Below, in pieces: positions 1-6,854 of a DNA stretch of 37,373 nucleotides (its first letter is position 1; every line of letters begins with the position of its first letter). The notes under the pieces were generated by a model. That model ran no database searches. It was not told where the DNA came from and saw only the letters and a program-made list of their open reading frames with translations. Both the position numbers and the translations under genes were made by a program. Origin of the DNA: Bacteroidota bacterium (lineage in GTDB: Bacteria > Bacteroidota > Bacteroidia > Chitinophagales > Chitinophagaceae); NCBI GenBank assembly GCA_028876495.1, contig JAGWRO010000042.1, positions 1 through 37,373 of the forward strand, written 5' to 3'.

Positions 1-90
1 ATCTTCCTTTTTTCTTCTCTTGCTATCTTTTTTATTAATTCTTTAATAATAAGTGCATCAGGTAACCGAAGAAGCAAATGCCAGATGTGA
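1..90 (+). other. Possible 3' end of a truncated reading frame
   Basis: Frame 1 is open from the window edge to a TGA at 88-90. It gives 29 residues: a hydrophobic stretch rich in Ile, Leu, Phe and Ser, then a basic tail (GNRRSK). This could be the C-terminal membrane segment of a protein that starts upstream. It is too short to identify and may be chance. No other gene signal is seen between 91 and 177. Confidence 0.2.
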
Positions 91-177
91 AGGAAGAAAT
101 AAAAAAAACCAAGAGGAGATCAAAACAAGAAATCCAATAAAAGAGGAAGAGACTATAGAATGGTAGGAGATTACAAA

Positions 178-414
178 TCACTCTTCTACCAAATGCAGTT
201 TATAAGCAGCTTTTATTAATCCTGATGTATTCTTTACATGAAGCTTGTTGATCAAATTTTGGCGACGGGTATCAATAGTTCTTTTATTTACAAATAATTC
301 CCGGGCAATTTCCTCGTTGGTCATTTCCATAGCGATCATTACTTTCCCCAACCCGCTATGTTTCGCATTCTGGCTGATTCTTAATCTTCCAGGCCTTTCA
401 TATCTTCTACTATC
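178..414 (-). pseudogene. LuxR/GerE-type HTH remnant
   Basis: On the minus strand, the 54 codons from ATG at 337-339 to the TGA at 178-180 encode a near-complete LuxR-family C-terminal DNA-binding helix-turn-helix. The core reads MTNEEIARELFVNKRTIDTR, followed by QNLINKLHVKNTSGLIKAA, the classic family pattern of recognition helix plus scaffold helix. Upstream, the frame is closed by a TAG at 415-417. The residues expected before the motif (LTxREKEVLxL) are absent, and no receiver or sensor domain can be found. It is therefore most likely the end of a response regulator that lost its 5' part by deletion or frameshift. A functional 54-residue stand-alone HTH is possible but unlikely. Confidence 0.6.
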
Positions 415-481
415 CTACTCAATGAGAATCTGCCGTGACTTACAGATGATTTATAATTTATCGATGAAGTACACGCTTTAA

Positions 482-807
482 AAAGCATTCGTCTACCCAT
501 AAGGTTATTAATTTATGCCGGAAGGTGGAAGTTTCGATCTTTCTTATAAATACTGTCGCAATCTAATTTTTCAACTGTTAAATTTTTCACTGAATATTCT
601 TTGCCAGGATTAAATTAATTGAACAAAAGTTAATTGAACTTAACTTTATTTTACATCTCATAACATTTGAATCCAGCATGATCATTTTCATTTGTTAATA
701 AGACCTTACCAACACCTGTTTAATATTTACCCATGTTTTGTTTTTAATCATCTGCTTAACTAATTTCGTTATTGGAATTTCAATTGTGAACAAGAAAATG
801 TAGAAGT
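482..807. other. Intergenic region upstream of the HTH gene
   Basis: About 325 bases of very AT-rich DNA with no convincing reading frame on either strand. The only feature I can support is the candidate promoter at 737-768, just before the HTH gene. Confidence 0.5.
737..768 (+). promoter_or_regulatory. Candidate Bacteroidetes promoter for the HTH gene
   Basis: TTTG at 737-740 is followed after 20 bases by TAATTTCG at 761-768. This matches seven of eight positions of the Bacteroidetes -7 consensus TAnnTTTG, at the usual distance from a -33 TTTG. It lies about 40 bases before the ATG of the HTH gene. The match is by eye only. Confidence 0.4.
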
Positions 808-1110
808 ATGAATGAAACACCCATGCTGTTTCCCATAACTCCATCTGAGTTTTGGAAACAAATCAAAATGATCATTGAAAATGTAATTGCTGAAAAATTA
901 AGCCAGCAAAATATCTCTCCGTCAACTTCACTCCTTCCGGAAAAAGCATTACTGAAAGTATCAGATGTTTGTGAAATTTTCCAGATCTCCAAGCCAACAC
1001 TTTATGAATGGTTGAAACAAGAGAAACTGAAAAGTTTTAAAGTTAAGTCACGCAGGTATTTTAATCGTGCAGACATCGATGATCTGATCGCAGGAAGAAT
1101 GCAAGCCTAG
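808..1110 (+). CDS. Excisionase-like helix-turn-helix protein
   Basis: A 100-residue protein. Residues 45-98 form a MerR/excisionase-type HTH_17 domain: ALLKVSDVCEIFQISKPTLY gives helix-turn-helix, and WLKQEKLKSFKVKSRRYF followed by ADIDDLIA is the wing and final helix. The first 45 residues are a helical extension. Proteins of this kind sit first in the replication/mobilization cassettes of many Bacteroidetes mobile elements and may act as a DNA-bending excision factor, a replication initiator accessory or a transcriptional regulator. The next gene starts about 20 bases downstream in the same direction, so they are probably co-transcribed. The fold is clear; the precise role is inferred from context. 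Confidence 0.8.
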   Translation: MNETPMLFPITPSEFWKQIKMIIENVIAEKLSQQNISPSTSLLPEKALLKVSDVCEIFQISKPTLYEWLKQEKLKSFKVKSRRYFNRADIDDLIAGRMQA

Positions 1111-1128
1111 ACAAAAATAATCTTAAAA

Positions 1129-2097
1129 GTGTGTGTGATGAACTGTGAGCAAGCCAATCAAATTGACCTGGTGAATTACCTTAATTCATTGGGGTATCAG
1201 CCTCAGAAAATAAGGGGATCAGATTACTGGTACTTATCTCCTTTCAGAAAGGAAAAAGAACCGTCATTCAAGATCAATAGAAATAAAAATGTATGGTATG
1301 ATCATGGCCCTGGTAAGGGAGGAAAGCTAATTGATTTCGCAATGGAATTTTATCGCTGTGATGTAAGTGAAGCATTACAAAAAATTTCTTCCTTTCACCC
1401 GCAAAATAATTTTAAAAATAAGCTGGTCAGACCGCAGTTCCACTTGCCTAAAAACTCTGTAGCCGATAATCAGGATGCAAGAGAAACTGCTATCAAAATA
1501 ATAGCCGCAAAGCAGCCCATCCAGGACCTGGTGCTTTGCCGCTATTTATGGCAAAGAAGGATCGATAAAAGTATTGCTGATCGTTATTGTTATGAAGTTC
1601 ATTTCGCGAATGCTGATAAACAAAAAATATACAAAGCCATAGGTTTTAAAAATAACGCCGGAGGATATGAATTACGCAATGAATATTTTAAAGGAAGCAG
1701 CTCTCCCAAATATGTTACTTACGTCGATAATGGCGCAAAAAATATTTCGGTATTTGAAGGATTTTTTGATTTCATGAGTTATGGAACTATGAATAAAAAT
1801 CAGCAGGAGGATCTAACAAGTCTGCCTAACCGACATATGAATTTTCTAATCCTGAACTCGCTTTCCTTTTTTGAAAGAAGCCTTCTTTTAATGGAAAAAC
1901 ATCAGCGCATTCATCTCTTTTTAGATCATGACAACGCTGGAAGGAAATGCACCAGCCTGGCCTTAAAAAGGTCATTGAAGTTCAAAGACGAAAGCAAGTT
2001 ATATAAGGGATACAAAGACCTCAACGACTGGATGATGAATTTCGGAAAACTGGAAAAGAAAATAAATGTCGGACTAAAAAGGGGGAAACACCTTTAA
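1129..2097 (+). CDS. TOPRIM primase-like protein of mobile element
   Basis: A 322-residue protein related to the N-terminal half of DnaG-type primases. Residues 33-72 align with the CHC2 zinc finger: SPFRKEKEPSF corresponds to the usual CPFHxEKTPSF, and KGGKLIDF to the usual GGDVIDF. However, the zinc-binding Cys and His positions are Leu, Arg, Tyr and His/Gly, so metal binding is doubtful. The TOPRIM signature is intact: Glu210 in SVFEGFFDF, and Asp266 and Asp268 in LFLDHDNAG. There is no helicase-binding domain. Such proteins are standard in Bacteroidetes mobilizable elements, between an HTH gene and mob genes, and may prime replication of the transferred strand. ATG at 1138 (MNCEQ) is an alternative start. 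A terminator-like hairpin follows. Confidence 0.85.
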   Translation: MCVMNCEQANQIDLVNYLNSLGYQPQKIRGSDYWYLSPFRKEKEPSFKINRNKNVWYDHGPGKGGKLIDFAMEFYRCDVSEALQKISSFHPQNNFKNKLVRPQFHLPKNSVADNQDARETAIKIIAAKQPIQDLVLCRYLWQRRIDKSIADRYCYEVHFANADKQKIYKAIGFKNNAGGYELRNEYFKGSSSPKYVTYVDNGAKNISVFEGFFDFMSYGTMNKNQQEDLTSLPNRHMNFLILNSLSFFERSLLLMEKHQRIHLFLDHDNAGRKCTSLALKRSLKFKDESKLYKGYKDLNDWMMNFGKLEKKINVGLKRGKHL

Positions 2098-2108
2098 ACA
2101 TTTTTATT

Positions 2109-2151
2109 AGCAAGCGGTGTTTTTGTGTTACAAAAACCCTGCTTGCTTTTT
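2109..2151 (+). terminator. Hairpin with T-run between primase-like gene and mobC
   Basis: AGCAAGC at 2109-2115 pairs with GCTTGCT at 2141-2147. Inside it, TTTTTG pairs with CAAAAA around a 5-base loop, and a T-rich run follows at 2145-2151. This looks like a rho-independent terminator for the upstream HTH and primase-like genes. It sits directly before the mobilization genes, where an origin of transfer is often found, so it could instead be, or overlap, the oriT inverted repeat. Confidence 0.55.
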
Positions 2152-2185
2152 CTCCCGTTGGTCGCAAAAGAATATTACAGAGGAT

Positions 2186-2548
2186 ATGATAAGTGAGATA
2201 ATTACAATTAAGCACAAAAATGGAAGACCCAAAAAAGTTGTAAAGAAGGAAATTATAAGGAGCATCCGGTTTTCAAAAACAGAATATTTTATTGTCAAAC
2301 AACACGCTTCCAGGTCAGGATTAAAGATCACTGTGTATATCCGGCAGATGGCTTTGCAGGGAAAAATAATTTCAAGATTATCTGAAGAAGAAAGGCAAAT
2401 TGTCAGGCAATTAATAGGGATGGCGAACAACTTAAACCAGCTCACAAAGATGGGACACCAGGAAGGATTTATTACTGCGGTATTGATGTTTGAAAACTAT
2501 AAAAACTTAATGGGTGAACTATTGGAAAAACTAAAAGGAAATGATTAG
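2186..2548 (+). CDS. mobC: MobC-like mobilization accessory protein
   Basis: I chose the ATG at 2186, which follows a purine-rich AGAGGAT and gives 120 residues. The longer frame from 2117 would begin inside the hairpin. An N-terminal ribbon-helix-helix (IIRSIRFSKTEYFIVKQHA, then SGLKITVYIRQMAL) is followed by the family hallmark GMANNLNQLTKMG. MobC proteins bind oriT and help the relaxase open and nick DNA. The last codons overlap the relaxase start by 8 bases (ATGATTAG), which indicates translational coupling and supports a shared role in the relaxosome. Confidence 0.82.
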   Translation: MISEIITIKHKNGRPKKVVKKEIIRSIRFSKTEYFIVKQHASRSGLKITVYIRQMALQGKIISRLSEEERQIVRQLIGMANNLNQLTKMGHQEGFITAVLMFENYKNLMGELLEKLKGND

Positions 2549-3476
2549 CAAAGTAGTCATAGGAAGAACATTTTACGGAGCCTGCAGGTATATATGCATG
2601 GACAAAAAAAGAGCGGTGGTTTTGGAAGCAGAAGGTGTAAGGGATTATGATTACAAACTCATGGCAAAAGATTTTGAATTACAGCAGTCCCTGAGGCCTT
2701 CTCTTACTAAAGCTGTTTTTCATGGCATCATCAGCTTTTACCCGGGAGAAAAAGTTGAAGATAAAATGATGACGGAAATCGCCAAAGAATACCTGGCGGA
2801 AATGAAGATTACCGACACGCAATTTGCGATTGTAAAACACATTGATAAAAATCATTTGCACCTGCATGTTCTTGCCAACCTGGTGAACAACCATGGAGAA
2901 ACTATTAAGGATAGCTGGATTGGTCTGAGAGGAAAAAAGGTTGCACAGAAACTCACGAAAAAATATGGATTGAAAGAAGCAATCTCAAAAAACTTAGCCT
3001 TAACAAATCTTGAATCCTTAAATGAAAGAGAAGCCAATCGTTACATCATTTACCAGGCTATTGTAGAGAAGCTACCCTTATGCAGAAGTCTTGCTGAATT
3101 AAAAGAAAAATTAACGAAAGAAAATATTGAAACATTATACAAATACAAAGGACATACAAAAGAGCTTCAAGGTATTAGTTTTAAAATGGGAGATTATAAA
3201 TATAAAGGAAGCGAGATTGACCGAAAATTCTCCATCAATAATCTTCAGAAAATATTGTTACAGCAGCAGTCAGCTAGATTCATAAAATCACCGGTAGGTT
3301 CATTGTATTCAAAAAGTATTTCTCAAAATAAGCAACCGGAAATTAATAAGCAGGTGAGTAAAGAAATGCATATTCTTAATGAAATGATGAAGCCAGGCCA
3401 AAGAGATCAATCGATGCCATCCGAATGGAGGTTACAAAAAAAGAGAAAGAAAAAATCAAAAAGAATGCATTTGTAA
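2541..3476 (+). CDS. mobA: Relaxase / mobilization nuclease
   Basis: A 311-residue relaxase of the MobA/VirD2-like (Pfam Relaxase) type. Its role is to nick one strand at oriT and stay bound to the 5' end during conjugal transfer. The metal-binding three-histidine motif is clear: His100, His105, His107 and His109 in HIDKNHLHLHVLAN. A likely catalytic tyrosine is Tyr17 in FYGACRYICMDK, and His61 in VFHGIISF belongs to the usual second motif. The C-terminus is Lys/Arg-rich (KKRKKKSKR), which suits non-specific DNA binding. The length is short for the family but typical of small Bacteroidetes elements. It overlaps mobC and is followed 11 bases later by the membrane protein gene. Confidence 0.88.
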   Translation: MISKVVIGRTFYGACRYICMDKKRAVVLEAEGVRDYDYKLMAKDFELQQSLRPSLTKAVFHGIISFYPGEKVEDKMMTEIAKEYLAEMKITDTQFAIVKHIDKNHLHLHVLANLVNNHGETIKDSWIGLRGKKVAQKLTKKYGLKEAISKNLALTNLESLNEREANRYIIYQAIVEKLPLCRSLAELKEKLTKENIETLYKYKGHTKELQGISFKMGDYKYKGSEIDRKFSINNLQKILLQQQSARFIKSPVGSLYSKSISQNKQPEINKQVSKEMHILNEMMKPGQRDQSMPSEWRLQKKRKKKSKRMHL

Positions 3477-3487
3477 ATTGAATAATA

Positions 3488-4063
3488 ATGTGTGAGATAT
3501 TATTACAGGCAATAGTGGAAAAACTGGAAGCTCTGGAAATTGCTTTATTAAAACAAGGTAGTGCAGGTAAAGATGAAGAAACTTCAAATGGGGAAATGAA
3601 ACTGCTTCAATCTGAATTCATAAAGTGGGCTACCACGCTTAAAACAAACAATGAAAAAATTAATAGCTTATCTGAAGACATACGTGCAATAAGAGTTAAT
3701 TCTGATAATCCTATGCAAAATCAAGTCAAGCATGTCCATCATTTTCATAAGCAGGTATGGCTTCCCGTTAGTTTGTTTATCATTTCTTTATTGCTTGCCT
3801 ATGGATGGGTTAATTGCAGTAACGAAAAGAAATCTTTTGAGGCAAACGATATGAAGTATAGATATTGGAAAGTTAATGGCAATACTCACTTATTAAAGAT
3901 TATTTACTACACTGATAGCCTATATAACCAGGATAAAGACCATTTTATAGAACAGGTTGTCCGGTCGGAACGCCAAATCTCTGAGCAGGAGAATATGCAT
4001 CGGCTGGCTGGTGAAAAAGAAAAAAACTTAGATCAAAAGGAAAAGAAAGTTTTGTCTAAATAG
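3488..4063 (+). CDS. Unknown single-span membrane protein of mob operon
   Basis: A 191-residue protein I do not recognise. Residues 1-70 are predicted helical and probably coiled. A histidine cluster, HVHHFHK, sits at 82-88, just before one membrane span at about 90-108 (WLPVSLFIISLLLAYGW). A charged, helical C-terminal region of about 80 residues (SERQISEQENMHRLAGEKEK) follows. There is no signal peptide, so the N-terminus is probably cytoplasmic. It begins 11 bases after the relaxase stop in the same direction, so it is almost certainly co-transcribed with it. A role in docking the relaxosome to the membrane or to a helper system is possible, but this is guesswork. Confidence 0.6.
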   Translation: MCEILLQAIVEKLEALEIALLKQGSAGKDEETSNGEMKLLQSEFIKWATTLKTNNEKINSLSEDIRAIRVNSDNPMQNQVKHVHHFHKQVWLPVSLFIISLLLAYGWVNCSNEKKSFEANDMKYRYWKVNGNTHLLKIIYYTDSLYNQDKDHFIEQVVRSERQISEQENMHRLAGEKEKNLDQKEKKVLSK

Positions 4064-4218
4064 AAGAATTATTATTGTCGATAAGTTGATAATAATTATT
4101 ACCGCTACATTTCTCCCTTAATTTTATTCATCTATAAACTTTATACATGAAACCTCTATCATGTATAAATAATTAAACTATTTTTACATGACAATCATTT
4201 CACGGATAATCTTAATAC

Positions 4219-5319
4219 ATGAGCAGAAAAACTATAAAAACAATAATTGATCAACCTTTCAATAATTTACCTTTCTTACCACCAGATAAAGAAAGTACTG
4301 AAACAAAAAATATTCTGCGCCAGGTTGTTAAGTCATCGCTTGCCTTAGCAGAATTAAAAGGGCTTGTGCATACCTTACCCAATCCGGATATACTTTTAAA
4401 TGCAGTTATCTTAAAAGAAGCGAGAGCCAGTTCAGAAATAGAAAATGTAATAACTACTCAGGATAAATTATACCAGGCTTTATCTGCAAAGGGAACTCAG
4501 GTAGATACAGCCACAAAAGAGGTATTGCGATACAGGGAAGCCATACTCTCAGGTTTTCAGCAAATTAAAAAAAAGGGCTTTATAAATGCCAATATAATTA
4601 TTCAAATTCAAAAGGTTCTGGAAGACAATAATGCGGGTATTCGAAAACTACCAGGAACTGCATTAAAGAACGCCGCCACTGGTAAAGTTATATACACGCC
4701 ACCTGATAATTATCATACGATTATTAGATTGATGAAAAATCTGGAAGATTATCTAAATGAGGAGGTTGAATTATCACCTTTGATTAATCTGGCCATTCAA
4801 CATTATCAATTTGAAAGTATTCATCCGTTTTATGACGGGAATGGGCGAACAGGCCGAATTATTAATGTGCTTTATTTAATTCTTCATGGTTTATTAGACA
4901 GTCCAATTCTATATCTAAGTGAATTTATTATTGAAAATAAATCCGACTATTACAGGCTATTACAGGAGGTACGCACAAAAGAAAATTGGGAGGAATGGAT
5001 ATTATTCATCTTAACCGCAATAGAAAAAACGTCCAAAGAAACGATCCATCAGATCCAGCAAATAAATAAACTTTTTCAAACAGTCAGTGATAAAATAAAA
5101 GAGGAATTTCCAAAATCATTTAATAAAGAATTGGTAGAACTTTTATTCGAACAACCTTATTGTAAAATTGACTTTGTAATAGAAAGACTAAATATTTCAA
5201 GAATTACGGCATCAAAATATCTCAAAGAATTAAAACAAATTGGAATTTTGGAATCAAAGCAAGTTTGGAAAGAAACGCTATATATAAATACTAAACTCTT
5301 TGATTTACTTAAAGGTTAA
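4219..5319 (+). CDS. Fic family AMP-transferase with HTH tail
   Basis: A 366-residue Fic protein. Fic enzymes usually transfer AMP from ATP to hydroxyl groups on target proteins. The catalytic motif HPFYDGNGRTGR spans residues 202-213 and is complete. The target-clamping flap region is around 156-162 (KVIYTPP), and IRKLPGT at 141-147 is the usual preceding motif. An N-terminal inhibitory helix is present: Ser71, Glu75 and Asn76 in SSEIEN fit the class II pattern [S/T]xxxE[G/N], so activity is probably self-restrained. Residues 290-366 form a winged-helix domain (ISRITASKYLKELKQIGILE). The gene lies between the mob genes and the att-like tRNA fragment, the usual place for cargo. No antitoxin-like partner gene is adjacent. 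Confidence 0.9.
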   Translation: MSRKTIKTIIDQPFNNLPFLPPDKESTETKNILRQVVKSSLALAELKGLVHTLPNPDILLNAVILKEARASSEIENVITTQDKLYQALSAKGTQVDTATKEVLRYREAILSGFQQIKKKGFINANIIIQIQKVLEDNNAGIRKLPGTALKNAATGKVIYTPPDNYHTIIRLMKNLEDYLNEEVELSPLINLAIQHYQFESIHPFYDGNGRTGRIINVLYLILHGLLDSPILYLSEFIIENKSDYYRLLQEVRTKENWEEWILFILTAIEKTSKETIHQIQQINKLFQTVSDKIKEEFPKSFNKELVELLFEQPYCKIDFVIERLNISRITASKYLKELKQIGILESKQVWKETLYINTKLFDLLKG

Positions 5320-5522
5320 TGTTTACTTAATCGTGTACACGTGAACGTTAGTATGCACAGATCTTAATAATTTGTTTTCTAATCGTAAAAAATACATTGA
5401 ATTTACTTATCTTTACTTTAGAATGTTGTTCTTTAAATTGAAAAGACTTTTGTAGAGTGATTCGTGGAGTTTAAAACATTAGTAGTTCTTAAATAATTGA
5501 TTAACAAGTAATAGAGCGGTTA
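5320..5522. other. Element-terminal non-coding DNA
   Basis: AT-rich DNA between the Fic stop codon and the tRNA-Ser scar, with no convincing gene. A perfect 8-bp palindrome GTGTACAC sits at 5333-5340. Integrase or excisionase arm-binding sites would be expected here, but I cannot identify them by eye. Confidence 0.4.
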
Positions 5523-5544
5523 GTTCGAATCCCTCTCTCTCCGC
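5523..5544 (+). repeat. tRNA-Ser 3'-end fragment, probable attachment site
   Basis: The sequence holds the T-loop (GTTCGAAT), the 3' side of the T-stem (CCCTC) and the acceptor 3' strand (TCTCTCC plus discriminator G), which matches the 3' end of a Bacteroidetes tRNA-Ser. The preceding bases (GCGGTTA) cannot form the 5' side of the T-stem, and no anticodon arm is present, so this is not a complete tRNA. A 22-bp tRNA 3' end at the edge of a mob gene cluster is the standard scar of site-specific integration into a tRNA gene. Confidence 0.75.
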
Positions 5545-5567
5545 TGAAATAAGCTCTTGCAAATAAG

Positions 5568-5617
5568 ATAAATAAAAACTCCTGTAAAAAATGATATTTA
5601 CAGGAGTTTTTATTTAT
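5568..5617. terminator. Perfect bidirectional terminator
   Basis: A 21-base arm at 5568-5588 and its exact complement at 5597-5617 enclose an 8-base loop. The stem core is ACTCCTGTAAA, flanked by A-runs on the left and T-runs on the right, so it can end transcription on both strands. Before the element integrated it probably terminated the tRNA-Ser transcript. It now also serves the minus-strand gene ending at 5646. Confidence 0.85.
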
Positions 5618-5645
5618 AGGGTTTATTATATCTGCTTCTTTTATA

Positions 5646-6416
5646 CTATAATTTGAGTCCCAGTTTTATTCCTGAAAAAAAATATGAATCGTTCTTAGTA
5701 GGGTTTCCCCTGGGAAGGCCTTCTTCCACAAAAGGAACACTTTTTCTATAAGCCATTTCCACGGCTTTAGGACCTTTTGCCTGATTAAGTACATCCAGGT
5801 TTACATATGTTTTACTTACATCATCCAGGTAATCCGTGAAAAGAAAGCGATATCCAAACTCATAACAGATTTCCCATTTTTCATTAAGAGCAACCTTCCA
5901 TCCCAATCCTACCGGCAAACAAACTTGTGTAAGTGAATATTTTTTTCTGCTTGAATATTGTGGTAATCCCTCTCCTTCTGTACTCAGAGGTTGTAAATAG
6001 GTTTTTACGTTATTTTTATCATAGGTATAAGGGTTAAAATGAAATACACCGACACACCCAAAAAAATAGGGGTAAGCATAAAAACCAGCCGGATCCATCA
6101 ATGGAATTTCAAAACCAATGTTAGCCTCAAGAATATTGGTTTTAAAGTTGAGGTTTCGGGCTTTTAAATCCGCATGCGTATTATACTTGTCATTTCCGGC
6201 AACAGCCCCAAATCCAATACCCGCTCTAAAATTTATAAAATTTCCAGTGTTATATTTTATATTAATATTCATAGCAGGCCTCATAGTATTGAAAGCTACT
6301 CTTTGTTGCGTTAAATCTCCATTGTATCCTGATACACCTAACATTACCTCCGCCACCCAACCCTGTCCCAAACAGGTATTGCCTATCAGCAAAAAAATGA
6401 ATAGGATTTTTTTCAT
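5646..6416 (-). CDS. DUF6089-type outer membrane protein
   Basis: A 256-residue protein with a signal peptide (MKKILFIFLLIGNTCLGQ) and then alternating polar/hydrophobic strands typical of an outer-membrane beta-barrel. Features include the early SGYNGDL motif, repeated Gly/aromatic strands such as NFRAGIGFG, and a C-terminal strand SGIKLGLKL. It resembles the DUF6089 proteins common in Bacteroidetes, whose function is not established. It is transcribed alone from the minus strand, between the terminator at 5568-5617 and a long intergenic region. Localisation is well supported; function is unknown. Confidence 0.75.
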   Translation of the reverse strand: MKKILFIFLLIGNTCLGQGWVAEVMLGVSGYNGDLTQQRVAFNTMRPAMNINIKYNTGNFINFRAGIGFGAVAGNDKYNTHADLKARNLNFKTNILEANIGFEIPLMDPAGFYAYPYFFGCVGVFHFNPYTYDKNNVKTYLQPLSTEGEGLPQYSSRKKYSLTQVCLPVGLGWKVALNEKWEICYEFGYRFLFTDYLDDVSKTYVNLDVLNQAKGPKAVEMAYRKSVPFVEEGLPRGNPTKNDSYFFSGIKLGLKL

Positions 6417-6854
6417 ACTATTTGATATTTTGGTTTACACAATGAATAATTGCATTTTACAATGTCTTTCCTTCTTCCGATTTTCATAATCTATTAGGTA
6501 ATAGATGTTAATGGCTCCTGTATCAAAATTAAGTTTTTGTAGTTAAACCCGTTATTTTTAACATATTAAATTAGTTAGTGCTGTAGCTTATATTCAAATA
6601 AAGCATTTTGGCGAATTTCTTATGCCCAATAGATAAGAACTGAAACAGAAAAACTAATTCATAAGTTGGACTTTGGTTAAACGATCAAAGGATATCCATA
6701 AACCTTAAGTTCGCAGGTAACTTTAACTTCGTGCATTGTTAGGTTATACGATTTGAGATCGTTATTTTATTATAATTATCGCATCATACTTTTGAGTGAT
6801 AAAACAAAAATTAATCATGGTCCCATTCAAACCGAAAATAAAAGCTTTTCACTT
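6417..6854. other. Intergenic region of about 440 bases
   Basis: AT-rich with no supported gene. TACTTTTG at 6787-6794 matches the TAnnTTTG -7 consensus on the plus strand, but only a 20-codon frame follows (from ATG at 6818), which I do not call. The palindrome AAAAGCTTTT near 6841-6850 lies just after the galM stop on the minus strand and may help end that transcript. Confidence 0.4.

Larger units (their letters stand above)
1..5544. mobile_element. Right part of an integrated mobilizable element
   Basis: The stretch contains, in order, an excisionase-like HTH gene, a TOPRIM primase-like gene, mobC, a mobA-type relaxase, a membrane protein and a Fic gene, and it ends at a partial tRNA-Ser 3' end at 5523-5544. 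This gene order is familiar from Bacteroidetes mobilizable islands and plasmid-derived elements. No integrase and no coupling protein or type IV secretion genes lie in the window, so transfer would depend on a helper element unless those genes lie upstream. The left end is outside the window, so start 1 is only the window edge. The element call is inference from gene content and the att-like scar. Confidence 0.7.

Noticed and set aside
245-481. Plus-strand 78-codon frame
   Set aside because: It is the antisense of the LuxR-type HTH remnant, whose residues match a known family, so the plus-strand frame is a shadow.
5500-5550. Complete tRNA gene
   Set aside because: Only the T-loop and 3' strands are present; there is no D-arm, anticodon arm or 5' acceptor strand.
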